Source of the DNA: Streptomyces venezuelae
GTDB taxonomy: Bacteria > Actinomycetota > Actinomycetes > Streptomycetales > Streptomycetaceae
NCBI RefSeq assembly: GCF_008642315.1
Contig: NZ_CP029192.1
Span: 7,130,001-7,194,000, forward strand
Reading direction: 5' to 3'
DNA: 64,000 nt
The position numbers were made by a program, and so were the translations under genes. Under the pieces are notes generated by a model. The model made no database searches. It was given only the letters and a program-made list of their open reading frames with translations, and was not told the origin of the DNA. This document shows positions 33,692 through 43,093 of the stretch, in pieces. The first letter of the stretch is position 1. The number at the start of each line of letters is the position of its first letter.

Positions 33692-34480
33692 ATGCTGTCG
33701 GCCAGGAGTGTCTTCGAAGAGATCCTCGACAACGACGAGTCGTACCGGCTCTTCTGCTCCATCGCGGCCAGCGGCGAGGCGCAGGGCGGCTGGGAGAACG
33801 GCCGTATCGCCGCGCTCGTACCGCAGTCGGAGCGCGCCCTCGCCCCCAAGATCGCCCGGCACGGCGCCGACGAGGACAAGCACGGCAGGATCTTCCACGC
33901 CCTCCTGAAGAAGCGCGGCCTCCAGCCCGTCGACGTCCCGCACGACACCGACTACACGATGCTCCTGGAGAAGCACGGCATCGGCCTCGCGCACGACAAG
34001 CTGAAGGCCGACGAGCCGCTGTCCGTCCGGGACGTCGTCACCTACCTCTCGCACAGCAGAGTCACCGAGCAGCGCGCCTCCGAACAGATGCGGTTGCTGC
34101 TCAAGTACTTCGCCGACCACCCCGACATCGGCCGCGCCGTGCGGATGATCTCCAACGACGAGGACAACCACCTCGCGTACTGCCACGAGGAACTGCTCCG
34201 GTTCGCGCGCGCCGGACACGGCCGCGCCATCCAGCGCACCCTGCGCGAGTGCGCCCACGCCGAGATCCGCGTGTACCGCGACGTCAGCCTCGCGGTGATG
34301 GAGCGCATGGGACGCATCCTCCACTGGCCGCACGCCAAACGGCAGCTGCTCACCGCGGGCATCCACGCCGTGTACGGCTACGAGAGAGCCGTCGGCTGGC
34401 GGCGGATGGTCTCCCTGGAGATGCCGGGCCGCCGCGACGCCCTCGGCGGACCCGCCACGACCGCCACCGAGTTCGCCTGA
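33692..34480 (+). CDS. ferritin-like diiron protein
   Basis: A 262-residue four-helix protein. Two helices carry ferritin-type metal ligands: E-x-x-H in GADEDKHGRIF and NDEDNHLAYCHEE; further Glu residues sit in RVTEQRASEQM and ECAHAEIR. This is the layout of ferritin-like/rubrerythrin-type oxidases rather than storage ferritin. ATG 33692 was chosen because GGAGGT lies seven bases before it; ATG 33677 is an upstream alternative. Possible roles are iron or oxidative stress handling or a diiron oxygenase. It converges on corA. Confidence 0.82.
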   Translation: MLSARSVFEEILDNDESYRLFCSIAASGEAQGGWENGRIAALVPQSERALAPKIARHGADEDKHGRIFHALLKKRGLQPVDVPHDTDYTMLLEKHGIGLAHDKLKADEPLSVRDVVTYLSHSRVTEQRASEQMRLLLKYFADHPDIGRAVRMISNDEDNHLAYCHEELLRFARAGHGRAIQRTLRECAHAEIRVYRDVSLAVMERMGRILHWPHAKRQLLTAGIHAVYGYERAVGWRRMVSLEMPGRRDALGGPATTATEFA

Positions 34481-34507
34481 GCCGGCACCCGGGCCGGACC
34501 CGCGGGC

Positions 34508-35518
34508 CTACAGCCAGCCGCGGCGCTTGAACATGCGGTAGAGGACGACCTCCAGGAGCGCCATCAGGAGGATCACCGCCGGGTACGTCCACCACCAGTG
34601 CAGCTCGGGCATGTGGTCGAAGTTCATGCCGTAGACACCCGCGATCATCGTGGGCACCGCGGCCATCGCCGCCCACGCCGAGATCTTCCGCATGTCGTCG
34701 TTCTGCCGCACGCTCATCTGCGCCAGATGCGCGGACAGGATGTCCGACACCAGCCGGTCCAGGCCCTCCACGGACTCGTTGACGCGCGTCAGGTGGTCGT
34801 TGACGTCCCGGAAGAACGGCTGGGCCGTCTCGTCCACGAACGGCACCGAGGGGCTGAAAGGGCCCACTCCGGAGAGGCGTGCCACCGGCAGCGCCAACGG
34901 ACCCGTCGCCCGGCGGAACTCCAGGATCTGCCGCTTGAACCGGTAGATCCGCGACGCCGTGTTCCGCGACGAGCTCCCGCCGTCCGGCGAGAAGACCTCC
35001 GCCTCCAGGACCTCCAGGTCGGCCTGCAGCTCGTCGGCGACCTCCAAATAGTGGTCCACGGACGCGTCGGCGATCGAGTACAGGACAGCCGTCGGACCGT
35101 GCTTCAGGACATCGGGTTCGGCCTCCAGGCGGTGGCGTACGACACCGAGCGGCGCGCCCTCGCCATGGCGGACGGTGACCACGAACGAGTCACCCATGAA
35201 GATCATGACCTCGCCCGAGGAGACGGTGTCGCTGTCCTGCTCGTAGACCACCGGCTTGAGGACCATGAACACCGAGTCGTCGTACACCTCCAGCTTGGGC
35301 CGCTGGTGGGCCTTGAGGGCGTCCTCGACGGCCAGCGGATGCAGCCCGAACTCCTGGGTGACCCGGTCGAACTCCTTCTCCGTCGGCTCGTGCAGGCCGA
35401 TCCACACGAACGCGTCGCCCTCCGCCCGCGCCTGGTCGAGGGCGTCGGAGAGGTCACCGGGGCCCTCGGTCCGACGCCCGTCCCGGTAGATGGCGCAGTC
35501 GACGATCACACAGCGCAT
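34508..35518 (-). CDS. corA: CorA-family magnesium/cobalt transporter
   Basis: A 336-residue channel with a large cytoplasmic N-terminal domain and two C-terminal membrane helices. The pore signature YGMNFDHMPEL follows the first helix (MAAVPTMIAGVYGMN) and the C-terminus is basic (YRMFKRRGWL). CorA pentamers import Mg2+ down the membrane potential. ATG 35518. The gene is divergent from the phosphatase gene (53-base gap). No M-box-like leader was recognised. Confidence 0.95.
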   Translation of the reverse strand: MRCVIVDCAIYRDGRRTEGPGDLSDALDQARAEGDAFVWIGLHEPTEKEFDRVTQEFGLHPLAVEDALKAHQRPKLEVYDDSVFMVLKPVVYEQDSDTVSSGEVMIFMGDSFVVTVRHGEGAPLGVVRHRLEAEPDVLKHGPTAVLYSIADASVDHYLEVADELQADLEVLEAEVFSPDGGSSSRNTASRIYRFKRQILEFRRATGPLALPVARLSGVGPFSPSVPFVDETAQPFFRDVNDHLTRVNESVEGLDRLVSDILSAHLAQMSVRQNDDMRKISAWAAMAAVPTMIAGVYGMNFDHMPELHWWWTYPAVILLMALLEVVLYRMFKRRGWL

Positions 35519-35571
35519 TCTTCCCAGGCTTCCCACCGGTTGCACCCCCTGGGGCGCATAGGCTGAACCGC

Positions 35572-36258
35572 ATGCCCACGCTGATCCTCGTCCGGCACGG
35601 ACGCTCCACGGCCAATACCGCCGGCCTGCTCGCCGGGTGGACCCCCGGCGTGGCCCTCGACGAGCGCGGCTCCGCACAGGCCGCCGCCCTGCCCGGACGG
35701 CTCTCCGCGCTGCCCCTGTCCGAGGTGGTCACCAGCCCCCTGCAGCGCTGCCGCGAGACCGTTGCGCCGCTGCTCGCCGCCCGCCCCGGGCTGCAGGCGC
35801 ACACGGACGACCGCATCGGGGAGTGCGACTACGGAGACTGGTCGGGCCGCAAGCTCGCCGAGCTCGCCGACGAGCCGCTGATGGAGGTCGTGCAGCGGCA
35901 CCCGTCCGCCGCCGCGTTCCCCGGCGGCGAGTCCATGCGCGCCATGCAGACCCGCGCAGCAGAGGCGGTCCGCGAATGGAACGCGCGCGTGGAGCGTGAC
36001 CACGGCGAGGACGCCGTCTACCTGATGTGCTCCCACGGCGACATCATCAAGTCCCTCGTCGCCGAGGCCCTCGGGCTCCACCTCGACCTGTTCCAGCGCA
36101 TCTCCGTGGAGCCCTGCTCCGTCACCGCCATCCGCTACACACGGCTGCGGCCCTTCCTCGTACGCCTCGGCGACACCGGCGACTTCGCCTCGCTCGCGCC
36201 GCGCGAGGAGCCGTCGGGTGACGACGCCACCGTCGGGGGCGGTGCCGGCGCGCCGTGA
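35572..36258 (+). CDS. histidine phosphatase superfamily protein
   Basis: A 228-residue phosphoglycerate-mutase-fold phosphatase. The catalytic motif is LVRHGRSTAN (phospho-acceptor His), with SPLQRCRET, ECDYGDWSG and the second His in MCSHGDIIKSL. It belongs to the actinobacterial type found beside DUF3090 and mshC, for which a phosphomonoesterase role is assumed but no substrate is agreed. ATG 35572. It begins the phosphatase/DUF3090/TIGR03843/mshC string. Confidence 0.9.
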   Translation: MPTLILVRHGRSTANTAGLLAGWTPGVALDERGSAQAAALPGRLSALPLSEVVTSPLQRCRETVAPLLAARPGLQAHTDDRIGECDYGDWSGRKLAELADEPLMEVVQRHPSAAAFPGGESMRAMQTRAAEAVREWNARVERDHGEDAVYLMCSHGDIIKSLVAEALGLHLDLFQRISVEPCSVTAIRYTRLRPFLVRLGDTGDFASLAPREEPSGDDATVGGGAGAP

Positions 36259-36331
36259 TCGTCCCCCGCAGTAGGGTGAACCGGGCTGAAACAGCCCTCC
36301 GAACTTTGCAGTCGATCAATGGAGACAGGAC

Positions 36332-36922
36332 GTGTCCCGTCAGGTGTTCCTCTACGACCCCCCGGAGCGATTCGTCGCGGGAACGGTAGGGCTGCCCGGA
36401 CGGCGTACCTTCTTCCTGCAGGCCTCCGCCGGTGTCAGGGTGACCAGCGTCGCCCTGGAGAAGACCCAGGTGGCCGCGCTCGCCGAGCGCATGGAAGAGC
36501 TCCTCGACGAGGTCGTACGCCGTAGTGGGGGCAACGCCCCGGTGCCGGCCGTCGCACCGTCCGAGGTCTCCGACAGCGCGCCGCTCGACTCCCCCGTGGA
36601 GGAGGAGTTCCGCGTCGGCACCATGGCGCTCGCCTGGGACGGCGAGGAGGAGCGGATGGTCGTCGAGGCGCAGGCCCTCGTCGAGCTGGACGCCGATACC
36701 GAGGACGACCTCGCCGCCGCCGAAGAAAGGCTCCTGCAGGACGAGGAGAACGGCCCGCCGATGCTCCGCGTCCGGCTCACCGGCGCGCAGGCCCGCGCCT
36801 TCGCCAAGCGCGCACTCGACGTCGTCAACGCCGGCCGCCCGCCGTGCCCGCTGTGCAGCCTCCCGCTCGACCCGGAAGGACACGTATGCCCGCGCCAGAA
36901 CGGATACCGGCGGGGAGCGTGA
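36332..36922 (+). CDS. DUF3090-family protein
   Basis: A 196-residue protein (VSRQVFLYDPPERFVAGTVG start) of the actinobacterial DUF3090 family. It ends in a small zinc-ribbon-like stretch with two Cys pairs (CPLCSLPLDPEGHVC). Function unknown; conserved position next to the TIGR03843 protein and mshC suggests a shared pathway. GTG 36332. Its last 37 bases overlap the next gene in another frame. Confidence 0.9.
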   Translation: MSRQVFLYDPPERFVAGTVGLPGRRTFFLQASAGVRVTSVALEKTQVAALAERMEELLDEVVRRSGGNAPVPAVAPSEVSDSAPLDSPVEEEFRVGTMALAWDGEEERMVVEAQALVELDADTEDDLAAAEERLLQDEENGPPMLRVRLTGAQARAFAKRALDVVNAGRPPCPLCSLPLDPEGHVCPRQNGYRRGA

Positions 36923-37710
36923 CCGCCGTCGATCCCGTCACGCTCCTCACCCACGGGGAGCTGACCGTGCGCGGCCGCATCCGCGAGGCCTCCAACGCGG
37001 TGCTCTACTGCACGGTCGCGTACGAAGGGCAGGAGGCCGCCTGCGTCTACAAGCCGGTCGCCGGCGAGCGCCCGCTGTGGGACTTCCCCGACGGCACGCT
37101 CGCCCAGCGCGAGGTCGCCGCGTACGAGGTGTCGCTCGCCACCGGCTGGGACCTCGTGCCGCCGACCGTGCTGCGGGACGGACCGCACGGCGAGGGCATG
37201 TGCCAGCTGTGGATCGAGGCGTCCGGCGACGCGGAGCTCCTCGCCCTGGTCGACGGCGACGAACCCGGCGAGGGCTGGAAGGCGGTCGGCCTCGCGCAGG
37301 TCGACGAGGAGCGGACGGCGCTCCTCGTGCACGCCGACGACGTACGGCTGCGGCGGCTCGCCGTCCTCGACGCGGTGATCAACAACAGCGACCGCAAGGG
37401 CGGCCACCTGCTGCCCGCCGACGGCCGGCTCTACGGCATCGACCACGGCGTCACCTTCCACGCCGAGAACAAGCTGCGGACGCTCCTGTGGGGCTGGGCG
37501 GGTGAACCCCTGACCGACGAGGCCCTGGAGGCCCTTCAGGGCCTCCAGGACGGCCTCGCGGAGGGAGCGGGTCTCGCGGGGCGGCTGGCCGCGCTGATCA
37601 CCGCCGGGGAGACCGAGGCGCTGCGTGCACGGGTGGCGGCACTCCTGAAGTCGGGGCGCCACCCCGAGCCGAGCGGCGAGTGGCCCGCTATTCCCTGGCC
37701 GCCCGTGTGA
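36886..37710 (+). CDS. TIGR03843/SCO1662-family protein (PI3/4-kinase-like fold)
   Basis: A 274-residue protein with kinase-like features: a nucleotide-loop-like GRIREASNAVLYCTV, the Lys in CVYKPV, and a catalytic-loop-like DAVINNSDRKGGHLL followed by YGIDHGVTFH. The family resembles phosphatidylinositol kinases in fold and is restricted to actinobacteria. No substrate is known. ATG 36886 follows GGAAGG and lies inside the end of the DUF3090 gene, so the two are translationally coupled. Confidence 0.88.
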   Translation: MPAPERIPAGSVTAVDPVTLLTHGELTVRGRIREASNAVLYCTVAYEGQEAACVYKPVAGERPLWDFPDGTLAQREVAAYEVSLATGWDLVPPTVLRDGPHGEGMCQLWIEASGDAELLALVDGDEPGEGWKAVGLAQVDEERTALLVHADDVRLRRLAVLDAVINNSDRKGGHLLPADGRLYGIDHGVTFHAENKLRTLLWGWAGEPLTDEALEALQGLQDGLAEGAGLAGRLAALITAGETEALRARVAALLKSGRHPEPSGEWPAIPWPPV

Positions 37711-37743
37711 TCCCCCACTCTTATCCGCCGTGATCCCCCACTC
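37707..37743. repeat. two copies of GTGATCCCCCACTC before mshC
   Basis: Copies at 37707-37720 and 37730-37743 (23-base period) with similar flanks. The first includes the stop codon of the upstream gene. They fill the 67-base gap before mshC and could be promoter elements or slippage products. Confidence 0.6.
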
Positions 37744-37777
37744 GTATACGGACGCTCCGTCCGGTTAGGCTCAGGGC

Positions 37778-39007
37778 ATGCATGCCTGGCCCGCTTCTGA
37801 GGTCCCCGCCCTTCCTGGCAAGGGCCGCGACCTCCGGATCCACGACACCGCGACCGGTGGCCTCGTCACCCTCGACCCCGGTCCCGTCGCCCGTATCTAC
37901 GTCTGCGGAATCACCCCGTACGACGCGACCCACATGGGTCACGCGGCGACCTACAACGCGTTCGACCTCGTGCAACGCGTGTGGCTCGACACCAAGCGGC
38001 AGGTTCACTACGTCCAGAACGTGACCGACGTGGACGACCCGCTCCTCGAACGCGCCACCCGCGACGGCAAGGACTGGGTCGAGCTCGCCGAGGGCGAGAC
38101 CGCGCTGTTCCGCGAGGACATGACCGCGCTGCGCCTGCTGCCGCCGAAGCACTACATCGGCGCCGTCGAGGCCATACCCGGCATCGTGCCGCTCGTCGAA
38201 CGCCTGCGTGACATGGGTGCCGCCTACGAACTCGAGGGCGACGTCTACTTCTCCGTCGAGTCCGACACCCACTTCGGGGAGGTGTCCGGGCTCGACACCG
38301 CCGCGATGAAGCTCCTCTCCGCGGAGCGCGGCGGCGACCCCGAGCGCGTCGGCAAGAAGAACCCCCTCGACCCGATGCTCTGGATGGCGGCCCGCGAGGG
38401 CGAGCCGAGCTGGGACGGCGGCAGCCTCGGCCGCGGGCGCCCCGGCTGGCACATCGAGTGCGTCGCCATCGCTCTCGACCACCTCGGCATGGGCTTCGAC
38501 GTGCAGGGCGGCGGGTCCGACCTCGCCTTCCCGCACCACGAGATGGGCGCGTCGCACGCGCAGGCCCTGACCGGCGAGTACCCCTTCGCGAAGGCGTACG
38601 TCCACGCGGGGATGGTCGGCCTGGACGGCGCGAAGATGTCCAAGTCCAAGGGCAACCTCGTCTTCGTCTCGCAACTGCGGCGCGACGGGGTCGACCCCGC
38701 GGCGATCCGGCTCGCCCTCCTCGCGCACCACTACCGCGCGGACTGGGAGTGGACGGACGCGGTGCTGGCGGAGGCGGTGGAGCGGCTGGGCCGCTGGCGC
38801 GCGGCCGTGTCCCGTCCCGACGGGCCGTCCGCCGAGGCGCTCGTCGAGGAGATCCGCGAGGCGCTCGCGAACGACCTGGACGCGCCGGCCGCGTTGGCCG
38901 CGGTGGATCGCTGGGCAGCGGGGCAGGCTTCCGCCGGTGGGGCGGACGAAGGGGCGCCCGGGGTCGTGTCGCGCGCCGTCGACGCGTTGCTTGGCGTGGC
39001 CTTGTAG
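37778..39007 (+). CDS. mshC: MshC, cysteine:glucosaminyl-inositol ligase of mycothiol synthesis
   Basis: A 409-residue class I aminoacyl-tRNA-synthetase-fold ligase. The HIGH-type motif is THMGHA and the KMSKS motif is AKMSKSKGN. MshC rather than CysS is indicated by the start [16 protein letters not shown], the motif [13 protein letters not shown] and the short C-terminus without an anticodon-binding domain. It joins cysteine to GlcN-Ins with ATP, the committed step to mycothiol, the main thiol of actinobacteria. ATG 37778. Confidence 0.97.
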   Translation: MHAWPASEVPALPGKGRDLRIHDTATGGLVTLDPGPVARIYVCGITPYDATHMGHAATYNAFDLVQRVWLDTKRQVHYVQNVTDVDDPLLERATRDGKDWVELAEGETALFREDMTALRLLPPKHYIGAVEAIPGIVPLVERLRDMGAAYELEGDVYFSVESDTHFGEVSGLDTAAMKLLSAERGGDPERVGKKNPLDPMLWMAAREGEPSWDGGSLGRGRPGWHIECVAIALDHLGMGFDVQGGGSDLAFPHHEMGASHAQALTGEYPFAKAYVHAGMVGLDGAKMSKSKGNLVFVSQLRRDGVDPAAIRLALLAHHYRADWEWTDAVLAEAVERLGRWRAAVSRPDGPSAEALVEEIREALANDLDAPAALAAVDRWAAGQASAGGADEGAPGVVSRAVDALLGVAL

Positions 39008-39274
39008 GGGTTTCCCTCTGCTGAGGCCGATCGCCCTGCGGGCTCGTCCTCAAGCGCCGGACGGGCTGGATTCTCTTCCGCCCGTCCGGTTTTCGCGTGC
39101 GGGTGCAGGCGATCGCCCTGCGGGCTCGTCCTCAAGCGCCGGACAGGCTGGTAGTTCTCCGGCCGACCGGTTCTCGCGTGCGGCCCCAGCCGGGCCGGAT
39201 ACGTCCCCGGAAATCCACGAGCTGGGGTGCAAAGTCCATGGCCCTGGGGCCGGTTACCGCGCTAGACCTCCGCC
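39008..39274. repeat. intergenic region with two copies of a dispersed Streptomyces-type repeat
   Basis: No gene is seen. A 34-base sequence beginning GATCGCCCTGCGGGCTCGTC occurs identically at 39029-39062 and 39111-39144 (period 82); similarity continues past each copy into a CCG-rich inverted repeat. This resembles intergenic repeat units scattered in Streptomyces genomes. It may terminate mshC transcription. The last part must hold the GH31 promoter. Confidence 0.75.
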
Positions 39275-42200
39275 ATGAGATCTCCCACGCGCTTCAGACC
39301 GGTGGTCGCGGTCGTTCTTCTGGGGCTCCTCGCGGTGTTCGCCGGGCCCGGCGGTGGCTCCGCGCAAGCCGCCGAGGAGCCTTCCGGCACCACCGTCGGT
39401 GACGTCACCGGGTTCGACGCCGACGGCTCCGTCTATCAGTTGACCGCGGGTCAGGTCGAGGCACGCGTCAGCTTCGTGTCGGCCGAGACCTTCCGGATCG
39501 AACTCGCCCCCGACGGGAAGTTCACCGATCCTGCGGGCGGCGACATCGTTCTGCCGCAAGGCAAGGCCCCCCGCACCAAATGGGCCGACAAAGGTGACCG
39601 TTATGAGATGCGCACCTCCGAGGTGACTCTGCGCGCCTACAAGTCGCCGCTGCGGTTCGCCCTCTACAGGAGTGACGGCAGTCGGGTCTGGGCCGAGTCC
39701 AAGGGGCTGTCCTGGACCAAGGAGGGGACCACGCAGAGCCTCGCCCGGGGCGGTGACGAGCAGTTCTACGGCGGCGGGATGCAGAACGGGCGTGGCAACA
39801 CCTCCCATCGCGGGAAGAAGGTCGAGGTCAGCGTCGACTACAACTGGGACGACGGAGGGCATCCCAACTCCGTGCCCTTCTATCTGTCCTCCGAGGGGTA
39901 CGGCGTCTTTCGGAACACGTACGCACCCAACACCTATGACTTCGGCGCGCCCGTGACCGCCACCGCCAAGGAACAGCGGTTCGACGCCTACTACTTCGCC
40001 GGGCGCGGCAGCGACGCCGCAAAGGACGTCATCGGGCAGTACACCAAGCTCACCGGAAAGCCCTTCCTGCCGCCGGTCTACGGCATGGAGATCGGCGACG
40101 CGGACTGCTACCTCCACAACGCCAACCGCGGCGAGCGGCACACCCTCGACTCGCTGAAGGTCGCCGACGGGTACGTCGAGAACGACATGCCCAACGGGTG
40201 GATGCTCGTCAACGACGGTTACGGCTGCGGTTACGAGGATCTTGCCGAGACCGCCAAGGGGCTCCAGGAACGCGACATGCAGCTCGGCCTGTGGACCGAG
40301 GACGGGCTCGACAAGATCGCCGAGCAGGTCAAGGCGGGCCAGCGGGTCGCCAAGCTCGACGTCGCCTGGGTCGGCGACGGCTACAAGAAGGCGCTCGACG
40401 GATGCAAGGACGCCTACAAGGGGATCGAGGACAACAGCGACGCCCGCGGCTTCACCTGGGCCCCGGAGAGCTGGTCCGGCGCGCAGCGCTGCGGCGTGCA
40501 GTGGTCCGGCGACCAGAGCGGCAGCTGGGAGTACATCCGCTGGCAGATCCCGACCTACGCGGGGTCCACCATGTCCGGGCTCGCCTATACGACGGGTGAC
40601 GTCGACGGCATCTTCGGCGGCAGCCCCAAGACGTACGTGCGCGACCTCCAGTGGAAGATGTTCCTGCCCGTCACGATGACGATGGACGGCTGGGCCGCCA
40701 GCGACAAGCAGCCGTTCCGCCAGGGCGAGCCCTACACCTCCATCAACCGCAAGTATCTGAAGCTGCACGAGTCGCTGCTGCCCTATCTGTACTCGTACGG
40801 CCACGAGGCGACCCAGACCGGGGTCGGAGCCGTGCGGCCGCTCGCCCTGGAGTACCCCCATGACCCCAAGGCCGCGACCGACGCCGCCAAGTACGAGTTC
40901 CTGACCGGCGAGGACTTCCTTGTCGCGCCCGTCTACAAGGACACCACCACCCGCGACGGCATCTACCTCCCCAAGGGCACCTGGACCGACTACTGGAGCG
41001 GGCGCACCTACCAGGGGCCGACCACGATCGACGGCTACAGCGCGCCCCTCGACACGCTGCCCCTCTTCGTGCGAGGCGGTGCGACCGTGCCCATGTGGCC
41101 GGGCGGCATCCGCTCCTACCGGGACCGCACGTCACATTCGCCGCTCGCCTGGGACATCTACCCGCAGGGCGACTCCTCCTTCGAGCTGTACGAGGACGAC
41201 GGCGTGACCCGGCAGCACCGCGACGGCAAGTACGCCACTCAGCGCGCCGAGGTCAGGGCGCCGCACTCCGGAGCGGGTGACGTGCGGGTACGGATCGGCG
41301 CGAGCAAGGGCACGTACAAGGGGAAGCCCGGCAGCCGGGCCCATTCCTTCACCCTGCACACCGGTGACGCGCCCAGTCGTGTGGAGCTGGGCGGGCACCG
41401 GCTGCCGCGGCTCTCCTCGGAGAGCGCGTACGACCGTGCGCGGGCCGGATGGTTCTACGACCGTGACGACCGCGGCGGTGTGGTGAAGGTCAAGACGGCC
41501 GCTCTGCGCACCGATCGCGGCTTCGAGCTGCGGCTCGACGACACGAGCGCCGTCGGCGGCGCCGTGCCGGGCGCGCCGGCCACCGTCAGTGTGCCCGCCG
41601 GTCAGGAGCTCGGCGCGGGCACGCCCGGGAAGGTCGCCGTCGACATCACGGCGGGCACGAGGGACGCCACCGGCGTCGAGGCCACCCTCGACGTGCCGGC
41701 CGGCTGGACCGCGGGCACCGCGAAGGCCGACCGCGTCCCCGCGGGCACCACGCGCCGCGTCGAGGTGGCCCTCACCCCGGCCAAGGACGCGGACATCGGC
41801 GAGCAGCCGCTCACCGCGACCGTCCGCCACCGGTCGGCGGGCCAGGACCGCACCGCCGTCCAGCGGTTCGCGCTCGGTGTGATGCCCAAGGCGCCCGTCG
41901 AGGACACCTGGGCGAGCGACATGAAGTGGCTCAAGTCCACCAACGGGTACGGGCCCGCCGAACGCGACCGCAGCAACGGCGAGTCCGGCGCCGAGGACGG
42001 TCACACGCTGACCCTGGCCGGAAGGACGTACGAGAAGGGGATCGGTACGCACGCCGACTCCGTCATCGAGGTCTATCCGGGCGGCCGCTGCACGAAGTTC
42101 AGCGCGGACGTCGGCATCGACGACGAGATCAACGGCTACGGAGAGGTCGCCTTCTCCGTCGAGGCCGACGGCAAGGTGCTGTGGACCTCGCCGAAGGTGA

Positions 42201-42337
42201 CGGGCGCGTCGGCGACGGTCCCGGTCGACGTCGACGTGCGGGGCGCCCGGCACGTGGAGCTGAAGGTGTCCGACACCAACGGCTCCAAGAGCGGGGACCA
42301 CGCGGACTGGGCGGCGGCCCGGTTCAGCTGCGCCTAG
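39275..42337 (+). CDS. secreted GH31 glycosidase with C-terminal NPCBM domain
   Basis: A 1020-residue exported enzyme. The signal peptide covers residues 1-33 (VVAVVLLGLLAVFAGPGG, cut near AQAAEE). The GH31 barrel has nucleophile Asp362 in KLDVAW and acid/base Asp413 in WSGDQSGSWE. A proximal beta domain follows, then a NEW3-like domain (~790-865, TPGKVAVDITAGTRDATGVE) and an NPCBM/F5-8-like carbohydrate-binding domain (~890-1020, YEKGIGTHADSVIEV). GH31 members cut alpha-glucosides, alpha-galactosides or alpha-xylosides; the unusual nucleophile context (DVAW, not DMNE) points away from typical maltase. The exact substrate is not predicted. ATG 39275. Confidence 0.9.
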   Translation: MRSPTRFRPVVAVVLLGLLAVFAGPGGGSAQAAEEPSGTTVGDVTGFDADGSVYQLTAGQVEARVSFVSAETFRIELAPDGKFTDPAGGDIVLPQGKAPRTKWADKGDRYEMRTSEVTLRAYKSPLRFALYRSDGSRVWAESKGLSWTKEGTTQSLARGGDEQFYGGGMQNGRGNTSHRGKKVEVSVDYNWDDGGHPNSVPFYLSSEGYGVFRNTYAPNTYDFGAPVTATAKEQRFDAYYFAGRGSDAAKDVIGQYTKLTGKPFLPPVYGMEIGDADCYLHNANRGERHTLDSLKVADGYVENDMPNGWMLVNDGYGCGYEDLAETAKGLQERDMQLGLWTEDGLDKIAEQVKAGQRVAKLDVAWVGDGYKKALDGCKDAYKGIEDNSDARGFTWAPESWSGAQRCGVQWSGDQSGSWEYIRWQIPTYAGSTMSGLAYTTGDVDGIFGGSPKTYVRDLQWKMFLPVTMTMDGWAASDKQPFRQGEPYTSINRKYLKLHESLLPYLYSYGHEATQTGVGAVRPLALEYPHDPKAATDAAKYEFLTGEDFLVAPVYKDTTTRDGIYLPKGTWTDYWSGRTYQGPTTIDGYSAPLDTLPLFVRGGATVPMWPGGIRSYRDRTSHSPLAWDIYPQGDSSFELYEDDGVTRQHRDGKYATQRAEVRAPHSGAGDVRVRIGASKGTYKGKPGSRAHSFTLHTGDAPSRVELGGHRLPRLSSESAYDRARAGWFYDRDDRGGVVKVKTAALRTDRGFELRLDDTSAVGGAVPGAPATVSVPAGQELGAGTPGKVAVDITAGTRDATGVEATLDVPAGWTAGTAKADRVPAGTTRRVEVALTPAKDADIGEQPLTATVRHRSAGQDRTAVQRFALGVMPKAPVEDTWASDMKWLKSTNGYGPAERDRSNGESGAEDGHTLTLAGRTYEKGIGTHADSVIEVYPGGRCTKFSADVGIDDEINGYGEVAFSVEADGKVLWTSPKVTGASATVPVDVDVRGARHVELKVSDTNGSKSGDHADWAAARFSCA

Positions 42338-42388
42338 GGCCTGTGCCGGGCGTCGCGGGGCAGGCGGGACTTCCGCCCCAGGCCCTAG
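42334..42388. terminator. stem-loop at the GH31 stop codon
   Basis: CTAGGGCCTG (42334-42343) pairs with CAGGCCCTAG (42379-42388), and the left arm contains the TAG stop. Its sequence matches the arms of the element at 17291, suggesting one repeated terminator family that includes the stop codon. Confidence 0.65.
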
Positions 42389-42454
42389 GGCGCGCGTGAG
42401 CGGCGCCGGGCGGGAAGAGATCTCCGCCCGGCGCCGCCGTTGCGACTCGGTGTC

Positions 42455-43060
42455 CTACTTGGTGATGACGATGGCCAGCAGGTAGCCCGGGTTGTTGGTG
42501 TCGTAGTAGCCGATCACCTGATGCCCGTAGGCGAAGGCCTCCTGGACCTCGTCATGGGTGTGCGGGTTGGGGTCGACGAAGGCGCGCCAGGCGTTGTCGA
42601 CGTGCAGATAGAGGATGTACGCCTGGCCGGGCAGCGGCTCGACGACGTCCCAGAACGCCGTCGCGACGTTGGACGCGAGTGCCTGGGTGGAGATCTCCGG
42701 CGCCTGCGCCTGCGGGATCTGCTGTTCCTGCTGCTGGCCGAACTGCTGGAGCAGGTTCTGGAACGGCTGCTGCTGGCCGAGCTGCTGGAGCTGCTGGCGC
42801 AGCTGCGGCGGGACCTGCTGCATGCCCTGCTGGCCCTGCATGCTGTGCTGGCCCTGCATGCCCGGTTGCCCCTGGATGCCCTGCTGGCCGTACTGCTGCT
42901 GGCTCTGCTGCGGCGGGGCCGTGCTGGGGCTCTGCTGCTGGCCGTACTGCTGCGGCCCGTACTGTTGCGGTCCGTACTGCTGGGGGCCGTGCTGCTGCTG
43001 TGATTCGTACTGCCGTCCTTGCTGCTGACCCAGTTGACTCATCTGCGGGGTGGTGCTCAT
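42455..43060 (-). CDS. glutamine-rich low-complexity protein with a C-terminal domain shared with the adjacent subtilase
   Basis: A 201-residue protein. Residues 1-120 are about half glutamine with Gly, Pro, Met and Tyr (units such as GPQQYGPQQYGPQQYGQQQ), a prion-like composition without a signal peptide. Residues 147-201 form a compact domain (LHVDNAWRAFVDPNPHTHDE, VQEAFAYGHQVIGYYD, YLLAIVITK). It aligns with the last 50 residues of the subtilase encoded just upstream (WRNLDNPSPETRQAVHAAFA ... EVVGLVVTG). ATG 43060 is preceded by GGGAAGGTGG. The gap to the subtilase gene is 33 bases, so they form an operon. Function unknown; substrate, adaptor or scaffold for the protease are possible. Confidence 0.8.
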   Translation of the reverse strand: MSTTPQMSQLGQQQGRQYESQQQHGPQQYGPQQYGPQQYGQQQSPSTAPPQQSQQQYGQQGIQGQPGMQGQHSMQGQQGMQQVPPQLRQQLQQLGQQQPFQNLLQQFGQQQEQQIPQAQAPEISTQALASNVATAFWDVVEPLPGQAYILYLHVDNAWRAFVDPNPHTHDEVQEAFAYGHQVIGYYDTNNPGYLLAIVITK

Positions 43061-43093
43061 GCGTGTGCCACCTTCCCTCACTGATTGGTTGAT

